Positions 26,397 through 34,008 of a DNA stretch of 64,000 nt are shown here, piece after piece. Below the pieces are notes generated by a model. It was given only the letters and a program-made list of their open reading frames with translations, ran no database searches and was not told the origin of the DNA. Origin of the DNA: Roseivirga spongicola (GTDB lineage: Bacteria > Bacteroidota > Bacteroidia > Cytophagales > Cyclobacteriaceae); assembly GCF_001592965.1 (NCBI RefSeq), contig NZ_LRPC01000028.1, positions 558,001-622,000 on the forward strand, given 5' to 3'. Made by a program: the position numbers and the translations under genes. Within the stretch, counting starts at the first letter, position 1, and each line of letters opens with the position of its first letter.

Positions 26397-27434
26397 ATGA
26401 AACTTATAGCCGGAACAGATAAAGGCCTTATTGTCTATCAGAAAGTATCCAATGAATGGAAGCTGAAAGATATTCACTTTATCGGTTTGCCAATTGGGGC
26501 TTTTCATAAGCAGCAAAATGGGAATTGGTGGGTAGCCATCAACCACAAACATTGGGGAGCTAAAGTTTATGTTTCCACAGATGAGGGCGAATCTTTTAAA
26601 GAAGTTAAAGCGCCACAGTTCGACCAAACTAGCCCCTACTCACTACGTTCAATTTGGTGCATCAAGTCATTTAACAAAAGGGTATTTATAGGCACAGAAC
26701 CCGCTACTATTTTTGAATGGCAAGGAAACGGTTTCCAAGAACTCAAAGGACTTTCAGAACACCCAAGCCGATCCGTTTGGCAAGGTGGCGGCAAAGGCAG
26801 TAAAAATCCATTCCTCCATAGCATCGTCTTTAACCCTAAGAATGAAAAAGAGCTAATGGTCGGGATTAGTTGCGCGGGTATTATGCGTTCGTTCGATGGT
26901 GGTGTAAGCTGGCAACCCTCTAATAAAGGACTCAAGGCCTTTTACTTGCCAGATAGCAACGCGGAAGTTGGTCATGATCCTCATTCAATTATCCGTCATC
27001 CTAAAAACCCTGAAATACTATGGCAACAGAACCACTGTGGAATTTTTAGATCTGTTGATGGTGGCGATACTTGGACTGATGTTTCTGACCAGACTGGAGT
27101 AGCCGTATATGGCTTCGACTTAGTAGTGGATGAAACTGACGTTGATACAGCTTGGGTTATTCCCGCGCAATCGGACGATTTGAGATACCCTCATCATACT
27201 AAATTGGAGGTGTATAAAACTACAGATGGCGGACAAAATTGGGTGAGCAAATCAAAGGGACTACCAAGTCATACGTCTTTCGATTTAGTGCTCAGGGCTG
27301 CCTTCGATAAACAAAGAAACACAATGGCTTTTGGTACTAATAATGGAAACCTATATGTGTCTGATGACAACTCTGAAAGCTGGGTGGCTATCAATCAGAA
27401 TTTAAGCAGCGTACGAACCATTAATCTCATTTAG
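26397..27434 (+). CDS. BNR-type beta-propeller protein, paralogue 2
   Basis: This 345-residue protein is a paralogue of the protein at 12452 with the same repeated Asp-box motifs (SFDGGVSW, SVDGGDTW, TTDGGQNW, SDDNSESW) and the shared motifs SCAG, GHDPHSI, WQQNHCGIFRS and AWVIP. It has no signal peptide. It starts 100 bases after moaC, in the same direction as the Moco genes, so both copies sit near genes for sulfur-carrier or molybdopterin chemistry. Enzymatic function is unknown; sialidase activity is not supported by any visible catalytic set. It overlaps the convergent arfB gene by 4 bases. Confidence 0.78.
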   Translation: MKLIAGTDKGLIVYQKVSNEWKLKDIHFIGLPIGAFHKQQNGNWWVAINHKHWGAKVYVSTDEGESFKEVKAPQFDQTSPYSLRSIWCIKSFNKRVFIGTEPATIFEWQGNGFQELKGLSEHPSRSVWQGGGKGSKNPFLHSIVFNPKNEKELMVGISCAGIMRSFDGGVSWQPSNKGLKAFYLPDSNAEVGHDPHSIIRHPKNPEILWQQNHCGIFRSVDGGDTWTDVSDQTGVAVYGFDLVVDETDVDTAWVIPAQSDDLRYPHHTKLEVYKTTDGGQNWVSKSKGLPSHTSFDLVLRAAFDKQRNTMAFGTNNGNLYVSDDNSESWVAINQNLSSVRTINLI

Positions 27435-27850
27435 AACTTTGGCGGCTTTCTCATAGCCTTCTTTTCTGCCAATTTCTTTTTCCCATCTAACCTTTTCTTA
27501 ATTGCTGCCTTAGATGGCTTAGATTTTTTTCTAGGCTTAGGATCAGTAAAGGCTTTTTTAACCTCCTTGAGAAAGAGTGAAATAGCGTCTTCTTTGTTCT
27601 TTAATTGACTTCTATGTTTCTCTGAACTAATAAGAAAATCTCCTTCATTAGTGAGTTTATTGCTCCATTTAGAGACCAACCTCTCCTTCTCTTCTTCAGA
27701 GAGGACTTCAGAGTTAGAAGGATTAAAACGCAAGGTTACGCGAGTCTCCAACTTATTTACATTTTGACCACCAGGCCCAGAGCTTCTGGAAGTTTGAAAA
27801 TGCAACTCAGTACTAAAATCTCTAGAAGCTATTTCTTCAGCATTGAACAT
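27431..27850 (-). CDS. arfB: Alternative ribosome-rescue factor ArfB
   Basis: This 139-residue protein has the GGQ motif (SSGPGGQNVNKLETRV, GGQ at 27-29) and a basic C-terminal tail (KKRLDGKKKLAEKKAMRKPPKF) that in ArfB inserts into the mRNA channel. It hydrolyses peptidyl-tRNA on stalled ribosomes. Length and lack of codon-recognition domain separate it from RF1/RF2. Confidence 0.93.
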   Translation of the reverse strand: MFNAEEIASRDFSTELHFQTSRSSGPGGQNVNKLETRVTLRFNPSNSEVLSEEEKERLVSKWSNKLTNEGDFLISSEKHRSQLKNKEDAISLFLKEVKKAFTDPKPRKKSKPSKAAIKKRLDGKKKLAEKKAMRKPPKF

Positions 27851-27900
27851 TACTTCAAAGATTGAATAATCTATGTGTTCTACAATAGAATCACTATAAA

Positions 27901-28320
27901 TCAGAATAAACTAGTCTGAAAGCCAGCTTTCAAATTCAGAGGTCTTCTATACCTTCCTCTGTCTTGAATACTGAGCCGACTAGCTTTAACAGGCTTGGCT
28001 ATTTCTCGAGTGTTAGGTTGGTACCGCTTTACCAATTCGCTCTCTTCGTCAAGCAACCTAGCGAACTCAAAAATAGCTTCCGATTGTATAGGGAGCTTGG
28101 CAATCTTGACCCTTATTTGCTCTATCGCAGCTCTTATTTCAATTAGAGCACTCTCTGTTTCTCCTTCAGTAACTACTTTGGGTATGCCTAAGGCCATTAA
28201 GTTTACCTCGTGCAGTAATTGAGAAATCTCCATGTTATCACATTCTCGCTCAAGATCAGAAGCCTTTGAAGCTAACCTTAAGCTCTGTTCCAATACTTTA
28301 AAATTCACTTTGTTCTTCAT
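27901..28320 (-). CDS. Hypothetical protein with coiled-coil tendency
   Basis: I do not recognise this 139-residue protein. It is mostly helical, with alternating hydrophobic residues (LEQSLRLASKASDLERECDN, ALIEIRAAIEQIRVKIAKL), consistent with a coiled coil, and ends in a basic tail (RYRRPLNLKAGFQTSLF). No signal peptide or TM. It lies downstream of arfB's start on the same strand, with about 50 bases between; a shared role is possible but not shown. Confidence 0.5.
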   Translation of the reverse strand: MKNKVNFKVLEQSLRLASKASDLERECDNMEISQLLHEVNLMALGIPKVVTEGETESALIEIRAAIEQIRVKIAKLPIQSEAIFEFARLLDEESELVKRYQPNTREIAKPVKASRLSIQDRGRYRRPLNLKAGFQTSLF

Positions 28321-28445
28321 ACTCTAAGCTTTAATCAGTGTGTTTATTGACCATCCCTTGTTCAGATCAATTTTGAAAGCCGATGAAAGAACACCGTCTG
28401 TGCTCTAAAATATTCAACTAAACACCATCGACTCTCCAAAAACCT

Positions 28446-29054
28446 TTAATGCAAGCCCATTAGCTCGTTCTCCGCCCTGGCAAAAGGCACGGCTGCCAAA
28501 CTCTCCCAAGTAGTGTAAGGTGCCTTACGCTTTAATACATGAAGGCGCGTAACTCTAAAATTATTAGTGTAAGCCCTGGTCTTATTATCAGCAATAGCAT
28601 CTAGGAATTGTAGCGGACTAAGGTTTTGTCCAATCTTCATCATAGGAGTATAATTCTTATTTAAGAAAGCCAACGAAACCAAGTCTTTGAACAAACGAAG
28701 CCTAAGCTGATGATACAATCCTTCTAGCGATTGCTTGTTGAGAATATCTACATAAACGGAACGCTGATTTGAATCGAACTCGAAACCATTCAGGAAAACT
28801 TCAAATCCTTTCAGTTGACCTACAACCTCTTGCACACTTTGCATCAATTTCTCTTCACGATCAGCTGTCTGAAAAAATGACATTAACCCAATATGAGCAC
28901 AAGAATTCTGGCCAGAATAGGGGCCGTATTTTTTAAAGAACTCCCTCTTAAAATTCTTTACCTCATTATTGATTTCTGCATAAGGCAAAACAATGATCAT
29001 GTACTCATTTAGTTCATTGTTTCTAAATAACTGAGCTGGTCTATCCTTCATCAT
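28446..29054 (-). CDS. Possible 2H-phosphoesterase-like (2'-5' RNA ligase superfamily) protein, second motif degenerate
   Basis: This 202-residue protein has a layout like 2'-5' RNA ligase/CPDase (2H) proteins: AHIGLMSFF at about residue 53-61 in the place of the first H-x-T/S motif, and YTPMMKIGQN at about 135-144 in the place of the second. The second His is replaced by Met, so catalysis as in classical members is doubtful. A box TATATTTG on the minus strand at 29059-29066 is only 5 bases before the start, which suggests a leaderless or nearly leaderless mRNA. The family assignment is moderate to low. Confidence 0.45.
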   Translation of the reverse strand: MMKDRPAQLFRNNELNEYMIIVLPYAEINNEVKNFKREFFKKYGPYSGQNSCAHIGLMSFFQTADREEKLMQSVQEVVGQLKGFEVFLNGFEFDSNQRSVYVDILNKQSLEGLYHQLRLRLFKDLVSLAFLNKNYTPMMKIGQNLSPLQFLDAIADNKTRAYTNNFRVTRLHVLKRKAPYTTWESLAAVPFARAENELMGLH

Positions 29055-29183
29055 ATTTCAAATATACTAACTATATTAGTTATACAATACTATATTTATT
29101 AGTATTTAACAATTCGATAAAAACCTACCCTAACTTGCTGTTACAAACGATTTTACTGACCTTCACTCTATAATATACATTGA

Positions 29184-29780
29184 ATGGGACTAGATAAGAC
29201 TGTAGATACTTACATAGAGAAACACGAAACTTGGCAATCTGAATTAACTCTTCTAAGAAAATTAGCAAAGTCGCATAATTTGGAAGAAACCATTAAATGG
29301 GGCGCACCAGTGTATGCTTTAGAAGGCAAGAATATTCTAGGGCTTGGTGCATTTAAGTCTTATGTTGGAATCTGGTTTTTCCAAGGTGGACTATTGAAAG
29401 ACGAGGCCAATAAACTAATGAATGCTCAAGAAGGGAAAACTCAAGCCATGAGACAGTGGAGATTTGAAAGCACCGAGGAGATTCAGCAAGATTCCGAAAC
29501 CATCAACTCATATATTCGCGAAGCTATTACCAACCAAAAGGCAGGAAAAAAGATAAAAGCCAAAGTAGGAAAACCGCTTGTTATTCCAACGGAGCTTCAA
29601 TCCGCTTTAAATGAGAGCACCAAGCTAAAAGAAGCCTTTGAGGCGCTGAACCTCTCCAAGAAAAGAGAGTTTGCAGAATACATTCAACTCGCAAAAAGAG
29701 AAGAAACCAAGTCTAAGCGACTAGAAAAGATAACCCCAATGATTTTGGAAGGTATAGGATTGAACGACAAGTATAAATAA
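29184..29780 (+). CDS. YdeI/OmpD-associated family protein (DUF1801 + OmdA)
   Basis: This 198-residue protein has an N-terminal DUF1801-like domain (LRKLAKSHNLEETIKWGAPVYALEG, shown in parts; FKSYVGIWFFQGGLLKD) and a C-terminal OmdA helical part (LSKKREFAEYIQLAKREETK). Members are cytosolic and of unknown biochemical function. Confidence 0.85.
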   Translation: MGLDKTVDTYIEKHETWQSELTLLRKLAKSHNLEETIKWGAPVYALEGKNILGLGAFKSYVGIWFFQGGLLKDEANKLMNAQEGKTQAMRQWRFESTEEIQQDSETINSYIREAITNQKAGKKIKAKVGKPLVIPTELQSALNESTKLKEAFEALNLSKKREFAEYIQLAKREETKSKRLEKITPMILEGIGLNDKYK

Positions 29781-29789
29781 AAAGGTCAG

Positions 29790-29870
29790 AAGTCGGAAGT
29801 CGGAAGTCGGAAGTCGGAAGTCGGAAGTCGGAAGTCGGATAAGAGGAAACGAGGAAACGAGGAAACGAGG
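29790..29870. repeat. Short tandem repeats (7-mer x7, then 8-mer x3.5)
   Basis: Seven exact copies of AAGTCGG run from 29790 to 29838. After four bases, GAGGAAAC is repeated three and a half times (29843-29870). The array starts 10 bases after the stop of the preceding gene. Two different short tandem repeats in a row are typical of slippage-prone spacer DNA. Confidence 0.9.
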
Positions 29871-29958
29871 TTCAATGATTCAGGTTGTCTATACCGAGCT
29901 TAATTGAAATTGTAATTTCCAATCAAGTAATTCACCCTAAATCTCCTATCAGCGAGCC

Positions 29959-30013
29959 AATCCTCCTTTTCTAAAGGAGGTAGCCGTCCCGAGGCTTCGG
30001 GAGCCGGAGGATT
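29959..30013. repeat. Palindromic intergenic element
   Basis: Outer arms AATCCTCC (29959-29966) and GGAGGATT (30006-30013) are exact inverted repeats. Inside are two hairpins: CCTCCTTT/AAAGGAGG (29962-29969, 29973-29980) and CCCGA/TCGGG (29988-29992, 29997-30001). It looks like a dispersed REP/MITE-like element. A related one lies at 62509-62589. Confidence 0.6.
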
Positions 30014-30023
30014 TTCTACCCAA

Positions 30024-31124
30024 CTATATTACTGATTTCTGCACCTCTCTAAACTGCTTTAATGCTGCGGCATAAGAGTCATTCCTCAGATTGATGGTAT
30101 TCTGGATTTTAAAAAAGTACTTATAAGGCTGAAATAGCACTTTTTCGTCTAGCGAGTTTTGCAGACCCAATAAGCCCGATACTCTATCTCCCAATAAATA
30201 AGCAACCAATGTTTTGCTTCGCCCTTTTAAAGGCGTATCTAAAGTGGCAGTTTCAAAATACCTGAGCAACGATTTAGTAAGCCTTATACCAGATTCACTT
30301 TGCCTAAATTGGCCTTCTCGAATATTCCGCTCCAGAATATATGCCTCTCTATTACTTTTAGGAAGCAATGCTTGGTTCACCCCTAACAAATCACCAATCA
30401 GATTCCAATAATTGATGTAACCAAAAGCCTCTTCGACACTCACAGACTTACCCAATTTCTTTAGCCCTCTAATCACAATCAGCGAAAAGGAAAGGTTGGT
30501 TCCGGCCATATCTTCTTGATTAACTGGCTGCCCCAGCTCAGAGGCATTCCACTCTGTTGTATGCAGAGCATACCAGCGAGCTGCTGCATGCATTAATCGA
30601 ACCTTAAGAATATCTGAAAGGGCTCTTCCCTTTGCACTAAAAGCATTTCTAGAACACACATTAAACACAAACTCTGCTGTTTCTAACAGTCGCTTCTCTG
30701 GATCTTCCAATATTCTTTTTGACCTTATTAACACCTCTGCTCCATTAGCGGCTGCATAACAATATGGCAAAGAAAGCATGCCTAATAAGAGCATAATGTC
30801 AGAAGCATGTTTATTGAAAAACTGTTGCCCCAATTTCAGATCACTCTCAGATAACTTATCTGATTTGCTCCAAATGTCTGTATAAAGCGCTACAAGAGTT
30901 GAATCAGCAGAATTAAGCAATTCACTTTCATTATTAACAATGAGTGCTAATTCTTGCTGCAAGCCTACTTTATTACTGGGAAAGTATTTAGAAATAACAG
31001 CATCGGCCAGTGAATCCGTTTGTTGCCTAAACTTCTTTAAGCCTCGTTTAGATATGTGCGTTAATGAGCTCACCCTTTGGAAACTACTACTTATGTTGAA
31101 AGTTTGAAAATCATCGAATTTCAA
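30024..31124 (-). CDS. MpaB-type oxygenase (DUF2236 family)
   Basis: This 366-residue all-helical protein has the signature residues of the MpaB/rubber oxygenase (Lcp) catalytic domain: VRLMHAAARWYAL, a His in a conserved helix that in this fold binds heme, NQEDMAGTNLSFSLIVIRGL and AFGYINYWNLIGDLLGV. Family members use heme b to cleave prenyl or isoprene chains. The substrate here is unknown. No signal peptide is visible. The palindromic element sits just after its stop. Confidence 0.82.
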   Translation of the reverse strand: MKFDDFQTFNISSSFQRVSSLTHISKRGLKKFRQQTDSLADAVISKYFPSNKVGLQQELALIVNNESELLNSADSTLVALYTDIWSKSDKLSESDLKLGQQFFNKHASDIMLLLGMLSLPYCYAAANGAEVLIRSKRILEDPEKRLLETAEFVFNVCSRNAFSAKGRALSDILKVRLMHAAARWYALHTTEWNASELGQPVNQEDMAGTNLSFSLIVIRGLKKLGKSVSVEEAFGYINYWNLIGDLLGVNQALLPKSNREAYILERNIREGQFRQSESGIRLTKSLLRYFETATLDTPLKGRSKTLVAYLLGDRVSGLLGLQNSLDEKVLFQPYKYFFKIQNTINLRNDSYAAALKQFREVQKSVI

Positions 31125-31172
31125 TTGACTACATATTTCCCTATTTTCCGAATCTCATTCAAACCAACCATT

Positions 31173-32048
31173 ATGAAAAAGCTCTTCTGTTTAAGCTTAC
31201 TCCTACTATTAAGCACAGCCATTTTTGGTCAGTCGGCACCACCTAGTACTGACATTTATGTTTATTCTATGAAAGAAAAGAAAGGTAAAATCAGTCTTTC
31301 TAAAGAGAAAAATATTACGAAAAGAGATGGTTATGACAATCAACCTTCATTCTTTAACAACGAATATATTCTCTACACCTCTTCGCAACAAGATGGACAG
31401 ACAGATATTATGATCTACGATTTGTATGAGGAAGAAGTAAAGAACTTAACTAATTCAAAAGACAGCGAATATTCCCCACTGCCCATCCCAGGCTTCAATT
31501 CATTTGCTGTAGTTAGAGTAGAAGCAGATAACAGCCAAAGGCTATGGATGTACCATATGGATGGAAAAAGTGAACCGCAGCTAATCTTTGACAAAATTCA
31601 GCCGGTGGGCTACTTTGCAATTAGCGAAAGAGATATTCTAATGTTTGTATTAGGACAACCAGTAACCATGGTAATGGCCAATATGGAAGAGGTAGATGAT
31701 GACATTATTACGAGTAATATAGGTAGAACTATTCGGCTCATTCCGGGCACAAAAGACTTTACTTTCGAAAGAAGAGAAGAGAACGGCACAACCTTAATTT
31801 ACCGATTGAATAAAAGCAGCAAGCAGTTCACTAAAGTAGTAGAAAAACCAAAAGGAGCATCTGATTGGACTATTACGGGAGAAGGTACTTACATAACAAG
31901 CGTTGGAGCTAAACTCTTGGCTTTCAACCCAGAGCATCACAATGAATGGGTAGAAATTATAGATTCTGGGCAAGTAGGTGCTAATGGCATTACTAGAATG
32001 GCTGTGAGTCAGGAAAATGATAAGCTTGCCATAGTTGTGAACAACTAG
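31173..32048 (+). CDS. Secreted PD40/TolB-like beta-propeller protein
   Basis: The frame opens at 31077, inside the divergent gene, but the ATG at 31173 starts a good signal peptide (MKKLFCLSLLLLLSTAIFGQ), so the protein is 291 residues. It has short WD40/PD40 strand repeats (DNQPSFFNNEYILYTSSQQDG, TDIMIYDLYEEEVKNLT, DSEYSPLPIPG). TolB-like propellers often bind peptides or glycan in the periplasm. The role is unknown. Confidence 0.75.
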   Translation: MKKLFCLSLLLLLSTAIFGQSAPPSTDIYVYSMKEKKGKISLSKEKNITKRDGYDNQPSFFNNEYILYTSSQQDGQTDIMIYDLYEEEVKNLTNSKDSEYSPLPIPGFNSFAVVRVEADNSQRLWMYHMDGKSEPQLIFDKIQPVGYFAISERDILMFVLGQPVTMVMANMEEVDDDIITSNIGRTIRLIPGTKDFTFERREENGTTLIYRLNKSSKQFTKVVEKPKGASDWTITGEGTYITSVGAKLLAFNPEHHNEWVEIIDSGQVGANGITRMAVSQENDKLAIVVNN

Positions 32049-32184
32049 TATGAAATCGTTTTTTAGTATCAAAAGTATTTCACAAATTCAGGCTGATTTT
32101 TACTAATAGAACAAGTTTGAAAGGCGATTAAATTGTATTATTGCTTTTCGTTGAAAGACAACCTAACCACATCAATAAGTAGCT

Positions 32185-33240
32185 ATGTTCAAAACTTACA
32201 CTTTTCCCAGTGTTATAGAAGGAAACAACACAGACCTTAAAAACGTATCTCCCGACCTAATTAATGGCTTAAAAATATTTCACGATGGCGAAGGCTATGT
32301 GATCGGAAATCTAGCTTTAACTGAAGGTGTTTCTCCACACAGAAACATCAACAGTGCACCAGACGAGCTAGACTATAATTTGCTTTTAAAGTCGGGACTT
32401 TTGTTGGCCAATCAGAAATTGGGCAACCCTCTTACTATAACTACTGGTTTTCCATTCTCAACCTTTCAGTTGTATAAAGAACAGGCTGCAGGACAAATTA
32501 ACGCCAACCACATTATAGATTATGATGCCGCCACTTTTGGTGGTGGTACCAGAAAAAATATTCAGGTCGAAATTGATGGTGTTCAGGTGATCCCAGAAGT
32601 TATTGGCTGTGCTATAGCCCTAAGAAAAGGAGCACAAAAGGTAGACGGCAATTTCTTTGTGATGTCGCTAGGTTATGGTACGCTAGAAGGACTCCTAAGT
32701 ACAGAAGGTGGTATTGTTCAAAGAACCTCCCTTTCCACTTACGGCTTGAGATACGCAGTAAACTTGTTAGAGAAAGAACTAGCTAAAACTTATTATTTAG
32801 AGCTTAAAACCGAGCATCAGATAGATGTAGCCTTTCAAAAGGGTATAATTTTCTTGAACAGAAAGAGAATTGACATCAAGTCTATGAGAGACAAATGTAT
32901 TCGTCAGTATTACGAAGATGTGGTTTCTCCTGCTATGAGAAAGGCCTTCAATGACAATGACTTTACCATGTCGCACAGAATGCTTCTTGCCGGAGGTGGC
33001 GCATTATACGGTCAGCTAGTAGAGTGCTTTAAAGAAGAGTTTCAAGATATTCTAGATTTAGAAGTAGCTCAAGAGCCACAATCGTTGGCCAGTAGAGGAT
33101 ATTGCATTAACTCGGCCCAATTAAATGGTGGCGTTAAAGGAAATGCAGTTGGTTTGGATATCGGAAACGCCACAACCATCGTTTCTATTTATGATGACAG
33201 TCAAACCACTGTGGAATCTTCTATCCCTGCTGAATATTAA
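32185..33240 (+). CDS. Actin-like ATPase of ParM/Ta0583 type, apparently circularly permuted
   Basis: This 351-residue protein has actin-like signatures in an unusual order. A phosphate-2-like motif (SLGYGT, 161-166) has Ser where the Asp is normally found. An adenosine motif (LLAGGGALYG, about 267-276) precedes the ParM-like tail EPQSLASRGY (297-306). The phosphate-1 motif (GLDIGNATTIVSIYDD) lies at 323-338, at the C-terminus, not at residue 5-15 where actins, ParM and MreB have it. The N-terminus begins at FPS, which in Ta0583 directly follows the first hairpin. An in-frame TAA at 32176-32178, two codons before the ATG, rules out a missed N-terminal hairpin. The stop overlaps the bactofilin start by one base. 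No parR-like gene is adjacent, so plasmid segregation is unlikely. Confidence 0.78.
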   Translation: MFKTYTFPSVIEGNNTDLKNVSPDLINGLKIFHDGEGYVIGNLALTEGVSPHRNINSAPDELDYNLLLKSGLLLANQKLGNPLTITTGFPFSTFQLYKEQAAGQINANHIIDYDAATFGGGTRKNIQVEIDGVQVIPEVIGCAIALRKGAQKVDGNFFVMSLGYGTLEGLLSTEGGIVQRTSLSTYGLRYAVNLLEKELAKTYYLELKTEHQIDVAFQKGIIFLNRKRIDIKSMRDKCIRQYYEDVVSPAMRKAFNDNDFTMSHRMLLAGGGALYGQLVECFKEEFQDILDLEVAQEPQSLASRGYCINSAQLNGGVKGNAVGLDIGNATTIVSIYDDSQTTVESSIPAEY

Positions 33241-33707
33241 TGAGTAGAAAAAACGAAAACGTTCAAAACCCTTCAACCTACATTACTCAAATTAGGAATG
33301 GTTCTGTGATTTCCGGCAATATGAAGTCGGAACACAGCATTCGAGTAGACGGCCATGTAACGGGCGACTTAGTGTCACAAGAGAAAATCATTATTGGCTC
33401 ACATGGAGAAATTGGAGGGAATTTAAGCGGAGCAGATATTACAATTGATGGATATGTAAATGGCGATGTACTTTCTAACGGACATTTGCACATCTCTCAA
33501 GCAGGCAAAATTTATGGGAAGATATTCGCAAAAGGTATCTCCGTAGAAAATGGTGCTGAACTAAATGGGAAAGTAACTGTAGGCAAAGAGGTAGAAATAC
33601 CAGAATTAAATACAAGCTCTCCTTCTCGTTCTACTAGAGATATTAACCTGAATAAGAGATCAGCCTCTGGAGACCAGAAGGATAACTACGGTACCGTAGC
33701 TTGGTAA
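33240..33707 (+). CDS. Bactofilin (polymer-forming cytoskeletal protein)
   Basis: This 155-residue protein has the bactofilin core (about 20-120) of short beta-helix repeats such as VISGNMKSEHSIRVDGHVTG, IIGSHGEIGGNLSGADITI and HISQAGKIYGKIFAKG, flanked by unstructured tails. Bactofilins assemble without nucleotide into filaments that localise wall enzymes or polarity factors. Its ATG shares one base with the stop of the actin-like gene, indicating coupling, and a terminator follows at 33761-33784. Whether the two polymers interact is inferred. Confidence 0.93.
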   Translation: MSRKNENVQNPSTYITQIRNGSVISGNMKSEHSIRVDGHVTGDLVSQEKIIIGSHGEIGGNLSGADITIDGYVNGDVLSNGHLHISQAGKIYGKIFAKGISVENGAELNGKVTVGKEVEIPELNTSSPSRSTRDINLNKRSASGDQKDNYGTVAW

Positions 33708-33760
33708 ATATCAGTGTGCAGTAAACGGAAACCTGAAATCAGTGTGATTAACGAATAAAT

Positions 33761-33790
33761 AAATGGCTCTTTTTGGAGCCATTTTTATTT
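33761..33790 (+). terminator. Terminator of the actin-like/bactofilin operon
   Basis: AAATGGCTC (33761-33769) pairs with GAGCCATTT (33776-33784), followed by a T-rich tract. It lies about 55 bases after the bactofilin stop. Confidence 0.8.
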
Positions 33791-33835
33791 GTCTTTAAAA
33801 CTTAGGAGATAACTTACGGAAGGATTTAATCGAAT

Positions 33836-33933
33836 GTCATTTCGACTGTAAGGAGAAATCTTATACACTTGAGCAAGAAAGGATATCTATATGGATGTAT
33901 AAGTTTTCTCAGTCGTGCCTCCTTCGAAAGGAC
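33836..33933. repeat. Imperfect inverted repeat, dispersed Bacteroidota-type element
   Basis: GTCATTTCGA (33836-33845) is mirrored by TTCGAAAGGAC (33923-33933), and AGAAATCTTATACA near 33854 by TGTATAAGTTTTCT near 33896. The wording (TCATTTCGA ... GAGAAATC ... TTTCTC ... TTCGAAA) is that of imperfect palindromes often scattered between genes in this phylum. A half-copy-like TCATTTCGAGTGAAGCGAAT occurs at 41221-41240. Confidence 0.55.
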
Positions 33934-33980
33934 TTAGCGATTAAGTTGAATCAAAGCTTTCAACCTCACCCACCATCTTC

Positions 33981-33988
33981 TATATTTG
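33981..33988 (+). promoter_or_regulatory. TAnnTTTG promoter box of tyrS
   Basis: TATATTTG, matching the Bacteroidota -7 consensus, lies 20 bases before the tyrS ATG at 34009. Assigned by sequence only. Confidence 0.55.
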
Positions 33989-34008
33989 CCCTCCGAAATT
34001 AAAAAACC

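Noticed and set aside
29790-29870. CRISPR array
   Set aside because: Units are 7-8 bases with no spacers and no cas genes; these are simple tandem repeats.
32185-33707. Plasmid partition (parMRC-like) locus
   Set aside because: Although the actin-like protein is ParM-like, there is no ParR-type DNA-binding gene and no iteron array; the partner is a bactofilin, and the surrounding genes are chromosomal housekeeping genes.
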